A DNA stretch of 64,000 nt from Pectobacterium brasiliense (GTDB taxonomy: Bacteria; Pseudomonadota; Gammaproteobacteria; Enterobacterales; Enterobacteriaceae). Numbering within the stretch: position 1 is the first letter of the stretch; every line of letters begins with the position of its first letter. Location: positions 744,001 to 808,000 of the forward strand of contig NZ_JACGFN010000001.1 in assembly GCF_016950255.1 (NCBI RefSeq). The letters are read 5' to 3'. A program made the translations under genes and the position numbers. The notes under the pieces are model-generated. The model did no database searches. It had not been told where the DNA came from and saw only the letters and a program-made list of their open reading frames with translations. Below are positions 36,723 through 45,679 of the stretch, piece after piece.

Positions 36723-37778
36723 TCATGCCTCACAGGCTTCCCCGCCCCCTGCGCACATCTCTCGCGCCGTCACGTTCAGCACTTTCAGGCGGTGATAAAG
36801 CGTCCGCTTGGGGATCCCCAGTTCCACAATCACATCGTCAATGCAGTGGTCGTGGCGGCGCAGCGCATCCTGAATCAGAAATTTTTCAATCCGCTTTAAG
36901 CGGTCTTTCAACTGCAAAGGACGCGGATGTAGCAGCGGCTGAGTTTCAGCCAAAGGCGATAGCCCCAGCGCCCATCGATCCGCCGCAGCTTTCAGCTCGC
37001 GGATATTGCCCGGCCAGCTGTGAGTCAGCAGCTGTTCGTGAATTTCCGCCGTCATCGGTGGCAGCGCCATTTTCAGGCGCACAGCGGCTTCCTGACTAAA
37101 ACGCTGAAACAGCGGCAGAATGAGATCGCTACGGGAACGCAGCGTTGGCAGTTGAATCTTTACGGTATCCAGACGGAAATAGAGATCGCGGCGAAACAGC
37201 CCTTTTTCCACCAGTTGCAGCAGCGGCGTTTGCGTCGCCACAATCACACGCATATCCACGGGCGTGAACTGGGTGCTTCCCAGCCGCTTTACGCCACGGC
37301 TTTCCAGCACGCGCAGCATCTTGGCCTGCAGCGTCATGGGCATACTGTCGATCTCATCCAGAAACAGAATGCCTTTATCTGCACTTTCCAGATAGCCGGC
37401 GCGGGAGCGGTTCGCGCCAGTATAGGCACCCGAGACCACGCCGAACAGCTCACTTTCGGCCAGGTTTTCCGGCACGGCGGCGCAGTTCACCGCCACCAGC
37501 GGGCCGCTGCATCGAGAAAGTTGATGAATGCGGTTCGCCAGCGTGTCTTTGCCCGTACCGGTTTCACCTTCCAGCACGATGTCGACATTGAGAGGCGCAA
37601 TAACATTAATGATGGGCGAGAGCGATGAATGAATATCATCTGCTGTGTGTGTGGAATGTCCCGACGATGGCGGGAAATAGTCTACTGATGACCGAGCTTT
37701 TTCTAATGAGGGCTTTTCTAATGACGAATGCGCTAATAACGAATCGTGCTGTCTGTCCTGACGGTAATAATGATTCAT
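36723..37778 (-). CDS. hrpS: HrpS, sigma-54-dependent activator of hrpL
   Basis: A 351-residue bacterial enhancer-binding protein lacking a receiver domain. The AAA+ core has Walker A GETGTGKD (71-78), a GAYTGA loop (117-122, Tyr in place of the usual Phe) that contacts sigma-54, and Walker B LFLDE (138-142). The C-terminal helix-turn-helix (about 305-345) includes VELGIPKRTLYHRLK. It activates hrpL from the sigma-54 promoter at 41132-41147. The ATG has AGGAG upstream. Because it has no receiver, control is expected through transcription by HrpY and through HrpV. Confidence 0.96.
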   Translation of the reverse strand: MNHYYRQDRQHDSLLAHSSLEKPSLEKARSSVDYFPPSSGHSTHTADDIHSSLSPIINVIAPLNVDIVLEGETGTGKDTLANRIHQLSRCSGPLVAVNCAAVPENLAESELFGVVSGAYTGANRSRAGYLESADKGILFLDEIDSMPMTLQAKMLRVLESRGVKRLGSTQFTPVDMRVIVATQTPLLQLVEKGLFRRDLYFRLDTVKIQLPTLRSRSDLILPLFQRFSQEAAVRLKMALPPMTAEIHEQLLTHSWPGNIRELKAAADRWALGLSPLAETQPLLHPRPLQLKDRLKRIEKFLIQDALRRHDHCIDDVIVELGIPKRTLYHRLKVLNVTAREMCAGGGEACEA

Positions 37779-38081
37779 TAACTACTCCTGAGGCCCAAAT
37801 GGGCTAACTGACTGCCTTCCATAACGTGGTGCCCTACCGTGCATCTGTCGCGTTTCTCCGCATAACGTCGACAGATACCTCACCGGTAGCACGATGATAA
37901 GCATTACCGCCATTGAATAATGAAACCATCAGGCATCGCTGAACATCAGGTAGGAATTCCAGAGGAATTTGTAGGGAAATACCTACAAAAAACGATCAAC
38001 ATAAGCAAAAACAATCTGTTACTTCCCTGAACAATTAGCAGGAAAACGAAAAGATATTGTCAGGAAAGCGTAAATCTCAGC
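37779..38081 (-). promoter_or_regulatory. hrpS upstream region
   Basis: A non-coding stretch of about 300 bp between hrpS and the hrpY terminator. It should hold the hrpS promoter and HrpY binding site(s). The clearest element is the perfect inverted repeat at 37968-37989. No Hrp box or sigma-54 site was found here. Confidence 0.6.
37968..37989. promoter_or_regulatory. perfect inverted repeat upstream of hrpS (candidate HrpY operator)
   Basis: TTTGTAGG, six bases (GAAATA), CCTACAAA. An 8-bp perfect dyad 190 bp before the hrpS start. HrpY is a NarL-type dimeric regulator known to act on hrpS, so a dyad is expected, but binding here is inference. Confidence 0.5.
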
Positions 38082-38111
38082 AAAGGGATTCACCGACTGT
38101 TGAATCCCTTT
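38082..38111 (-). terminator. terminator of hrpX-hrpY
   Basis: A perfect 11-bp stem AAAGGGATTCA/TGAATCCCTTT with an 8-base loop, 45 bp after the hrpY stop. T-runs are short on both sides. Confidence 0.7.
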
Positions 38112-38156
38112 TATCTGTTATTTCTCGCACAGCGGATTTCCGCTCCTATTCCGCAA

Positions 38157-38798
38157 CTAGGGAATGAGCTTCTTACTCACGACATACTTCACAATTTCCA
38201 CATTGGTACTGAACTGCATTTTCTCCATCAGACGCGCTTTATGGGTACTGACCGTTTTGTTGCTGATGGCCAGCTCATTGGCGATGGCGTTGATACCCAT
38301 CCCCTGCGCAAACATAATCATGATTTGGTGTTCTCTGGCCGTCAGCACATCGTGCGCGGCTCTGTCACCCTCCGTGTAGTTGGAAAACACCAGCTGCTCG
38401 GCAATCGTATGATCGATATAGCGAGCGCCCTGCGCCACGCGTCGGATCGCCGACAGCAGCGCTTCCGGGTCTTTATCTTTGGTAATGTAACCTCTGGCAC
38501 CGCTCTTCAGCGCATGCTGCGCAATTTGTGCCTCGCTATACATGCTGAGCACCAGAATCGGCAGACGCGGATATTGCGCCACCACGCGCGAAATCAGCGC
38601 TTCACCGCTGATACCAGGCATCGACATATCCAGCAGCAGCAAGTCGGGGGTCACGCTGCGCAACTGCGCCAGTACCTGTGCGCCATTTCCCGCTTCAGCG
38701 ACGACGCTCAGCGAGTCATCCAGCGCAAAGATCTGCTTGAGACCTTCACGCATGATGACATGATCGTCGGCGATCATTAAACGTATTGATTTTCCCAT
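38157..38798 (-). CDS. hrpY: HrpY, NarL/FixJ-family response regulator
   Basis: A 213-residue DNA-binding response regulator. The receiver domain (1-120) has the acidic pair D11-D12, phosphoacceptor D57 (LLLLDMSMPG) and the conserved KD pair. The LuxR-type helix-turn-helix (about 145-205) carries LTAREHQIMIMFAQG. The partner kinase gene hrpX lies 36 bp upstream on the same strand. In this group HrpX/HrpY activates hrpS. Confidence 0.95.
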   Translation of the reverse strand: MGKSIRLMIADDHVIMREGLKQIFALDDSLSVVAEAGNGAQVLAQLRSVTPDLLLLDMSMPGISGEALISRVVAQYPRLPILVLSMYSEAQIAQHALKSGARGYITKDKDPEALLSAIRRVAQGARYIDHTIAEQLVFSNYTEGDRAAHDVLTAREHQIMIMFAQGMGINAIANELAISNKTVSTHKARLMEKMQFSTNVEIVKYVVSKKLIP

Positions 38799-38834
38799 CG
38801 CTCATTTCTTCCTTTTGTTATTCTTATCCCGCGG

Positions 38835-40304
38835 TTAGCGGGTATCGCCATTTTTAGGAAACGTTAGCTGCACCAACGTGCCTTTGCCGAGCGCGCTGTC
38901 TATAACCACTTCGCCTCCCAGCATCCGTCCGCGTTCTTTCATGCTCATGAGTCCGAAAGCGTTTTTATTTTTAGCGCGGGAATCAAAACCTTTACCGTTG
39001 TCCTTGGTGCACAGCACCACGCAGTCCTGCTGGTTATCCAGCGTAATGATGACCTGCGTGGCAGCGGCGTAGCGCGCTACGTTAGTCAACGACTCCTGCA
39101 CGACGCGGAAGGCCGCCGTGGTGCTCTCGTCATTTAGCGCCAGCGGTTCTCCCGACGTTCGCAGCAGACAGGTTGCGCTGTAGTGCCGGTTAAACTCGTC
39201 ACACAGCCACTCCAGCGCGGGCGTCAGCCCCATATTCAATACATTCGGCCGGAGCCGGGTCGACACGTTCCGCACCACCTGGATCGTTTGGTCAGTCAGT
39301 TGCATCAGCTTTTGCAAATGCGCCTGCATCTCTGGGTTTTCCTTGGCAAAACACATGCGCATGAGCGACAGGCTCATGCGGATCGTGGTCAGGTGCTGCC
39401 CCAGCTCATCGTGAATTTCCTGAGCGATATGCTTACGCTCTTCTTCGCGTGAAACCTCACGCTGGCGCGCTAATAAACGCAGCTGCATGTGCGAATCGGC
39501 CAGTTTCTTCTCCGCATAGCGAATCGCCGTAATGTCCCGTCCGACGGTCAGAATGGACACCAGCGCGCCGTGCTGATCGAACTCAGGCACACAGCGAATA
39601 TGGTGAATATGGTGATGACGCTGCTCACCTCTCCCCAGTTCTTCCATGACTTCACCTTCCGCACTACTGCGGGTATCGACAACCATCTGCACCAGCTGTT
39701 CCATGCGGATCGCACAGCCCACGCCGGGCATCAGTTCCGTAATCATACGGCCCCGAAGTTGCTCTATGGTGAAATCCAGATGTTTCAGACTGGCAGGGTT
39801 GGCGTACAGGCAGTTCAGGTTGGCATCGAAGCGAATAATCAAATCCGGCGTGTTCTCAACCAGCGCGCGAAATTCCTGTTCTCGCGCGTAAGCCAACTGC
39901 TCGATATGTTTACGATCCCTGATATCTCTGACGACACACATGTTGTAGCTACGTCCTCTGTGTTGGAAATGCGTGAGATTAACCTCGACCGGAATAGTCA
40001 TGCCATGGCGGGTGAGGTGCTTGGTTTCAAACGTGGTGCCGACGCCCAATGCGTACTCATGAAACCAGTCGGGCGAGCTATGCTCAGCGACCCAGTCGGG
40101 ATCGATATCGGCAACGCTCAAATGCATGAATTCCGTAATGCTGTAGCCCAGCGTCTGGCTGGCTGCTTCATTGACGTAACAAAAACGCTGATCTTCGTTG
40201 ACGATATAAATCGCGTCCTTGATACGACCAAATGCAAAATCCACCAGCTCTAGCTCGGGAGCCTTGGTTTTCTCACCGGAACGAAAAGGTTGAGTGAACA
40301 TCAT
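38835..40304 (-). CDS. hrpX: HrpX, cytoplasmic PAS-domain sensor histidine kinase
   Basis: A 489-residue soluble kinase for HrpY. Two PAS domains (about 20-130 and 140-265) sense an unknown signal. A HisKA_3 dimerisation domain follows, with the phosphorylated His in QEIHDELGQH near residue 298, and then a C-terminal ATPase with DNGKGF. No membrane segments. I chose the ATG at 40304 because AAGGAG lies six bases upstream; the frame runs open to 40364. A conspicuous His cluster (RHHHIHHIR) lies in the second PAS region. Confidence 0.94.
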   Translation of the reverse strand: MMFTQPFRSGEKTKAPELELVDFAFGRIKDAIYIVNEDQRFCYVNEAASQTLGYSITEFMHLSVADIDPDWVAEHSSPDWFHEYALGVGTTFETKHLTRHGMTIPVEVNLTHFQHRGRSYNMCVVRDIRDRKHIEQLAYAREQEFRALVENTPDLIIRFDANLNCLYANPASLKHLDFTIEQLRGRMITELMPGVGCAIRMEQLVQMVVDTRSSAEGEVMEELGRGEQRHHHIHHIRCVPEFDQHGALVSILTVGRDITAIRYAEKKLADSHMQLRLLARQREVSREEERKHIAQEIHDELGQHLTTIRMSLSLMRMCFAKENPEMQAHLQKLMQLTDQTIQVVRNVSTRLRPNVLNMGLTPALEWLCDEFNRHYSATCLLRTSGEPLALNDESTTAAFRVVQESLTNVARYAAATQVIITLDNQQDCVVLCTKDNGKGFDSRAKNKNAFGLMSMKERGRMLGGEVVIDSALGKGTLVQLTFPKNGDTR

Positions 40305-40545
40305 TGCCATCTCCTTATTTGAATTAAGACTGTTGTGCAGCCACCCACCGTGCAGGTAGCGCAATACGGCGTCTCAACATTCCAGAAGATGGACAGGGAA
40401 CCCTGCAACGGCATCAATGCGACCTGATATCACGGCGTGCGACCACGAACTGAACGGCAACCACCATCATTAAATACAGCGGTCACCACCTCAGTCAGTG
40501 AAAAACGGCAGGTGCAGGCGCGTCCTTTCGTCCCGTGAAATGCCG

Positions 40546-41088
40546 TCAGGATTCAACAGCCTGACGGATCACACCTCGGGCACGAGATAGTCGCGACCGC
40601 ACCGTACCGATCGGGATCTCCAACTGCAACGCAAGATCCTGATAGCTGGCATCGGTATCCAGCAATTGCATCAGCATCTGACGGGTATCTTCAGGCAGTG
40701 AGACGATGGCATCCATCGCGCGTTTCAAGGACCGTTGACTTTCGGTGATAGCACCGGGATCGAGTTCTATCGCGATATGTTCCAGCATCTCATCGCCCAT
40801 TTCCTGAGCACGCTGGCGTGCCTGCTTGAAATAATTGCGAACCAGGTTGAGGGCAATACCGAATACCCACGTCTCCGGCCGCGATGCTCCCGCAAATTTA
40901 TCCTGATGTTTGAGCACTTCCAGATAGGTCATTTGCTGTAAATCCTCCACGTCGTCATGGTTGCTGACGCGCTTGCGGATAAAGTTATGCAATTTCTTTC
41001 CGTGTTGACGAAACACCTGTTCCCAATCGACAGATAACGCCGGGTAAAGCGAAGGGGTCTGTTCGATGTGTTTGGTAGACATTTCCAT
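40546..41088 (-). CDS. hrpL: HrpL, ECF-type sigma factor of the hrp regulon
   Basis: A 180-residue extracytoplasmic-function sigma factor that directs RNA polymerase to Hrp boxes. Region 2 (DVEDLQQMTYLEVLK) and region 4 (DLALQLEIPIGTVRSRLSRA, residues about 148-167) are clear. The ATG at 41088 has GGAGAG seven bases upstream. The sigma-54 promoter with its -12 end near 41133 gives a leader of about 30 nt. Six Hrp boxes in this window are its predicted targets. Confidence 0.97.
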   Translation of the reverse strand: MEMSTKHIEQTPSLYPALSVDWEQVFRQHGKKLHNFIRKRVSNHDDVEDLQQMTYLEVLKHQDKFAGASRPETWVFGIALNLVRNYFKQARQRAQEMGDEMLEHIAIELDPGAITESQRSLKRAMDAIVSLPEDTRQMLMQLLDTDASYQDLALQLEIPIGTVRSRLSRARGVIRQAVES

Positions 41089-41131
41089 TTGCTGACTCTC
41101 CGTTGTTGTGCCTTATTGGCAAAAACGGAAG

Positions 41132-41147
41132 AGCAAGCCTTGTGCCA
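41132..41147 (-). promoter_or_regulatory. sigma-54 promoter of hrpL
   Basis: Minus strand: TGGCACAAGGCTTGCT, a near-perfect match to TGGCAC-N5-TTGC[A/T] with the GG-N10-GC spacing. It ends 44 bp before the hrpL start, consistent with HrpS activation. Confidence 0.92.
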
Positions 41148-41333
41148 GCCCGAAAATATTTTTATCACACTGATTTTTCATCAGTTATTTTTTATCTTGC
41201 CTACTATCGTGCCATTTTTTGCCAGCGCCCACAGCACGAAATTGCAAGTTATTGCAATCCGTAATTTCAATAAGTAACGGCATTTAATCCAATCCGCCAT
41301 CAAATTCGGCCTGCTCCGATGACTTCACGTCGG

Positions 41334-41361
41334 GGAACCCATCCTTTTCTGCGTCCACATA
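41334..41361 (+). promoter_or_regulatory. Hrp box of the hrpJ operon
   Basis: GGAACC, 15 bases, CCACATA: a perfect consensus match 66 bp before the hrpJ start. The rest of the hrpL-hrpJ gap (41148-41333) is AT-rich and probably holds the HrpS activator site. Confidence 0.94.
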
Positions 41362-41426
41362 GCAATACATTCATACCGCTGCACGTTCACACCACGACAC
41401 GTAGCCGATTTATTCAGGATGACATC

Positions 41427-42635
41427 ATGATCAAAATGCCGACGGTTCTTCCCTCCAGTAGCGCCCTGCCGCGCCCTGTCGTGGTGGATGACGATCCCGC
41501 GCCGCAGGCTGCGGTACAGCAGACGAGTTCGCACCACGCGTCTCCCGGTTCGCCGCTATCCACCTCGATGGAGGAAGTGGCGATGGCGTTTGGCGAGCAG
41601 GCCGAGCGAAGGAGCAAATCGCTGAACCGACGCCACATCGCCCAGCAGCCGGACGCGCGCGCCACCGCCAATGTCGAACGGATTGAGAAACTGACCGAAC
41701 TGTTCAGGATGCTGGAAAATCCATCGCAAAGTACGCTCGATCAGCAGTTGAGCCGGATGCGCGATCTGCTCATGCAGCAGGGCTCGTCGTCTCTTGAGGC
41801 GGTGCTGGAAGCCGCGGGCAACGATCCGGCGCGCGGCGATATCCTGCTGCGCCACATCCAGCAGCAATCTCCCCAGCAGCCTGAGCTGACCGCGGCGGCG
41901 GAAAGTGCGTTACAGCAGTTACATCAGGAGAAAGGGCCGGAAGTCCGAGCCGGTCTGAATACGGCAACGGCCATTGCGCTGTTCAGCACCCAGCCGGAAC
42001 AAAAACAGGCGATGCGCGATCTGTACTACCAGAAAATCGTACATCAGCAGTCGGCCAGTGCACTGCTGGATTCCCTGCTGGAACGCTTTGACGCCGCGAC
42101 GTTTTCCATTGGGCTGCGCACGTTGCAGCGGGCGCTGGCGGCGGATATTGCCTCGCTGACGCCGTCGATTTCGAAAGCCGTACTCAGCAAAATGCTGAGC
42201 AACCTCAATGATTCTCGTCACCTGAGCCATACGCTGTCATCCAGCCAGACGCTGCTTACCCGGTTAGCAAACAAAGTGCCCGCCTTTACGCTCGGTGCCG
42301 TGGAGCTAACCCGCCGTCTGATTGGTCTGAGCGCCAACGGTGCCTATGCCCGCGACCTGCATAATCTCGGACGGGAAGTCGCCGGTACGCAGGTACAGCA
42401 TCAAGCCATGTTTTTCAGCGCCCTGCTGCCGCTCGTCAGCGACCTGCCGCATCCCCTGTGGCGCGACAGTAAAAACCGGCAAACGGCGCTCCAGCTGATA
42501 CGCGGGATGATTGGCGATATCGCCCAATATGAGAAACAGCAGGCCAAAGGCACTCAGCATGATGACCTGACGCAGCGTGATACGGCATCGTGGCAAAAAC
42601 AGAGTGCGCGCGATTCGGATAAGGAGCAGCCATGA
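41427..42635 (+). CDS. hrpJ: HrpJ, type III gatekeeper (SctW)
   Basis: A 402-residue YopN/SctW-family gatekeeper that controls the order of secretion of early and late substrates. I chose the ATG at 41427, which follows CAGGATGACATC; the frame is open to 41319. The N-terminal 100 residues look disordered and could be secreted; the rest is helical. It is the first gene of an eleven-gene operon and overlaps hrcV by 4 bp. Confidence 0.93.
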   Translation: MIKMPTVLPSSSALPRPVVVDDDPAPQAAVQQTSSHHASPGSPLSTSMEEVAMAFGEQAERRSKSLNRRHIAQQPDARATANVERIEKLTELFRMLENPSQSTLDQQLSRMRDLLMQQGSSSLEAVLEAAGNDPARGDILLRHIQQQSPQQPELTAAAESALQQLHQEKGPEVRAGLNTATAIALFSTQPEQKQAMRDLYYQKIVHQQSASALLDSLLERFDAATFSIGLRTLQRALAADIASLTPSISKAVLSKMLSNLNDSRHLSHTLSSSQTLLTRLANKVPAFTLGAVELTRRLIGLSANGAYARDLHNLGREVAGTQVQHQAMFFSALLPLVSDLPHPLWRDSKNRQTALQLIRGMIGDIAQYEKQQAKGTQHDDLTQRDTASWQKQSARDSDKEQP

Positions 42636-44734
42636 ATCTGTTGATTATCTGGCTGAACCGCATTGCGCTGAGCGCGATGCAGCGCTCGGAGGTCGTTGGC
42701 GCGGTCATCGTGATGTCTATCGTCTTCATGATGATCATTCCGCTGCCCACCGGGCTGATCGATGTGCTGATCGCACTCAATATCTGCGTCTCTTCCCTGC
42801 TGATCGTGCTGGCAATGTACTTACCCAAACCGCTGGCCTTTTCGACGTTTCCGGCGGTCCTGCTGCTGACCACCATGTTTCGACTGGCGATCTCCATTTC
42901 CACCACGCGCCAGATTCTGCTCCAGCAGGACGGTGGCCATATCGTTGAGGCCTTCGGTAACTACGTGGTGGGCGGGAATCTGGCGGTCGGTCTGGTTATT
43001 TTCCTGATTCTGACGGTGGTGAACTTTCTGGTGATCACCAAAGGCTCCGAACGCGTGGCTGAGGTAGCGGCACGCTTTACGCTCGATGCGATGCCCGGTA
43101 AACAGATGTCCATCGACAGCGATCTGCGTGCTGGGTTAATCGAAGCCCATCAGGCACGGCAGCGGCGGGAAAATCTGGCGAAAGAAAGTCAGCTGTTCGG
43201 GGCGATGGACGGCGCGATGAAGTTCGTTAAGGGCGACGCCATTGCGTCGCTGGTGATCGTGTTCATCAACATGATCGGCGGTTTCGCCATCGGCGTGTTG
43301 CAGCACAACATGGCCGCGTCCGATGCGATGCACGTCTACTCGGTATTGACCATCGGCGACGGGCTGATCGCCCAGATTCCGGCTCTGCTGATCTCGCTGA
43401 CCGCCGGGATGATCATCACCCGCGTCTCGGCAGACGGGCAAAAAGTGGATGCCAATATTGGCCGCGAAATTGCCGAACAGCTCACCAGCCAGCCCAAAGC
43501 GTGGATTATCTCCTCCATCGGCATGTTCGGTTTTGCGCTGCTGCCAGGGATGCCGACGCTGGTATTTGTCACCATCAGTCTGGCATCGCTCGGCAGCGGT
43601 CTGTTCCAGCTCTGGCGCATCAAGCAACAAGGTCAGTTGGATGCCAGTCAGTTGGAAGCGGACAATATACCTGCCGAACAGAACGGCTATCAGGATCTGC
43701 GGCGCTTCAATCCCACACGCGCCTATTTGCTGCTGTTTCATCCGGTCTGGCAAGAGCAGCCAACGGCAACGGCGCTGGTGCAGAATATTCGCCGCCTGCG
43801 TAACAAACTGGTCTACCGCTTCGGTTTTACGCTGCCGTCCTTTGATATCGAATTCAGCGATCGACTGGCAGAGGATGAATTTCAGTTTTGCGTCTACGAA
43901 ATCCCCTATGTGAAAGCCACGTTTGTCACCGATCGGCTGGCCGTTGCCAGCGGTGCTGTCGAATCGACTGATGTTGATCTTGCCACACCCGGTCCGACGC
44001 TGCGGGATGAAAGCCAGTGGCTCTGGCTGCCGCTCGCACAGGTCGCGCAACAGCCGGACGACGTGCCGCGCTGGGGTGCGGATGAGCTGATTCTGGCGCG
44101 CATGGAACAGGCCATTCACCGCACTGGCTCACAATTTATTGGTTTGCAGGAAACCAAATCCATTCTGGCCTGGCTGGAGAGCGAGCAGCCGGAATTGGCG
44201 CAGGAGCTTCAGCGCATCATGCCGCTTTCGCGTTTCGCCAGCGTGCTGCAACGGCTGGCTTCAGAACGCGTGCCACTGCGGTCGGTACGCCCCATCGCCG
44301 AGGCGCTGATTGAAGTCGGCCAGCACGAACGCGACACGCTGGCGCTGACCGACTACGTGCGTCTGGCGCTTAAATCGCAAATCTGTCACCAGTACAGCGA
44401 CGAAAACAACCTTGCCGTCTGGCTGTTGACGCCAGAAAGCGAAGAGCTGCTGCGCGATGCGCTGCGCCAGACGCAGAACGAAACCTTCTTCGCCCTGACG
44501 CAGGACTACGCCTCCACGCTGCTCGGTCAGCTGCGACAGGCGTTTCCACCGCTCTCGCCGCAGCGCAGTCTGGTGCTGGTGGCACAGGATTTACGCAGCC
44601 CGCTGCGCACGCTGTTGCAGGACGAATTTCACCACGTTCCGGTGCTGTCCTTCACCGAGTTGGAATCCACCCTGTCGATCAACGTCATTGGACGTCTCGA
44701 TCTTTACGACTCCCCCGACCCCTTTAGCGCATAG
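42632..44734 (+). CDS. hrcV: HrcV, type III export gate protein (SctV)
   Basis: A 700-residue FHIPEP/LcrD-family protein forming the nonameric export ring. About eight membrane segments lie in residues 15-320, with the family motif MFRLAISISTTR near residue 85. The large cytoplasmic domain (about 350-700) receives chaperone-substrate complexes. Overlaps hrpJ through ATGA. Confidence 0.97.
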   Translation: MNLLIIWLNRIALSAMQRSEVVGAVIVMSIVFMMIIPLPTGLIDVLIALNICVSSLLIVLAMYLPKPLAFSTFPAVLLLTTMFRLAISISTTRQILLQQDGGHIVEAFGNYVVGGNLAVGLVIFLILTVVNFLVITKGSERVAEVAARFTLDAMPGKQMSIDSDLRAGLIEAHQARQRRENLAKESQLFGAMDGAMKFVKGDAIASLVIVFINMIGGFAIGVLQHNMAASDAMHVYSVLTIGDGLIAQIPALLISLTAGMIITRVSADGQKVDANIGREIAEQLTSQPKAWIISSIGMFGFALLPGMPTLVFVTISLASLGSGLFQLWRIKQQGQLDASQLEADNIPAEQNGYQDLRRFNPTRAYLLLFHPVWQEQPTATALVQNIRRLRNKLVYRFGFTLPSFDIEFSDRLAEDEFQFCVYEIPYVKATFVTDRLAVASGAVESTDVDLATPGPTLRDESQWLWLPLAQVAQQPDDVPRWGADELILARMEQAIHRTGSQFIGLQETKSILAWLESEQPELAQELQRIMPLSRFASVLQRLASERVPLRSVRPIAEALIEVGQHERDTLALTDYVRLALKSQICHQYSDENNLAVWLLTPESEELLRDALRQTQNETFFALTQDYASTLLGQLRQAFPPLSPQRSLVLVAQDLRSPLRTLLQDEFHHVPVLSFTELESTLSINVIGRLDLYDSPDPFSA

Positions 44735-44743
44735 GAACACACC

Positions 44744-45679
44744 ATGTTTGAATTACGCGTGCTGACTGGTTTACATCGCGGTGCAGCGCTGCCGCTCTGT
44801 GGAAACGCCTGGCGTATCGGTGCAGCCGATGATGCCGATCTCGTGCTCTACGATCCCGGCATTGCGCCTTATCACGGCCAGTTGGAGAAGACCGCTGGCG
44901 GCTGGGCGCTCAGCGCACAGGATGGCGCGTTGTGCAACGCGGAAGGCCATACCGTCGAGCAGATTGACGCCCTACCGCCCGGCACCCCGTTTGCGCTGGG
45001 GCAGATTTGGCTCTGCATCGTCGCAGCCGATACGCCCTGGCCTGACGACAACGAAACGCCTCCGACTGCGGAAGAGAATGTTCTTCCTGCGGAGATGCCT
45101 GTCGAGGAACCGCCGCACCATACTGCTACGCCGATTCCTGCGCCTGCCCCCGCACCGCGCCTGCCGCTGTGGGCCAAAGCCAGTTACCTGCTGCTTGGCG
45201 CGTTGCTGCTGGTGATGGTGGGCAGTTGGCAGCTACAGGAGAGCGTCGCGATGCCTGCCGCCCCATCGCCGCAGGATACCCGCAAGCCGCTCGGCACCCT
45301 GCCACAGCTGGAGAGCACGCTGCGCATCATGTTGCAGGAGCGGGAACTGAGCGCGGCCGTGAAAGTGGCGGCGTATCAGGATCGCGTCACACTCACCGGA
45401 CAATTAACGCCAAACGATCAAAAAAAGCTGGAACGGATGCTCGCCCAACTCCACCAACGTTATAGAACCGCGCTATCCGTGGATAACCGCACGCAGCTAA
45501 AAACAGAGCAACTGCCGTTTCAGATCGTTCAGGTAACCAGCGGGTCACGCGCCAACGTCGTCACGGCGGACGGTCAGCGCTTTTTCATCGGTGATGAGAT
45601 CGACAACCTGCGTCTGGTGAGAATTGACGAGCACCAGATTGAATTCAGTGGCAGACAACAGATAACGGTGAACTGGTAA
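44744..45679 (+). CDS. hrpQ: HrpQ, inner-membrane ring protein (SctD)
   Basis: A 311-residue SctD-family protein. An N-terminal forkhead-associated-like cytoplasmic domain (1-100) and a Pro/Glu-rich linker precede one membrane segment (about residues 145-165). A periplasmic region follows, ending in a small ring-building domain. It shares one base with hrcN (TAATG). Confidence 0.93.
   Translation: MFELRVLTGLHRGAALPLCGNAWRIGAADDADLVLYDPGIAPYHGQLEKTAGGWALSAQDGALCNAEGHTVEQIDALPPGTPFALGQIWLCIVAADTPWPDDNETPPTAEENVLPAEMPVEEPPHHTATPIPAPAPAPRLPLWAKASYLLLGALLLVMVGSWQLQESVAMPAAPSPQDTRKPLGTLPQLESTLRIMLQERELSAAVKVAAYQDRVTLTGQLTPNDQKKLERMLAQLHQRYRTALSVDNRTQLKTEQLPFQIVQVTSGSRANVVTADGQRFFIGDEIDNLRLVRIDEHQIEFSGRQQITVNW

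Noticed and set aside
41190..41225. A second sigma-54-like site (TGGCAC...GGCA) upstream of hrpL
   Set aside because: The GG-to-GC spacing is off by one and the -12 sequence lacks TTGC; the site at 41132-41147 is correct in both.
43136..44119. A 327-codon minus-strand frame inside hrcV
   Set aside because: hrcV is highly conserved and complete on the plus strand; the frame has no motif or ribosome site.
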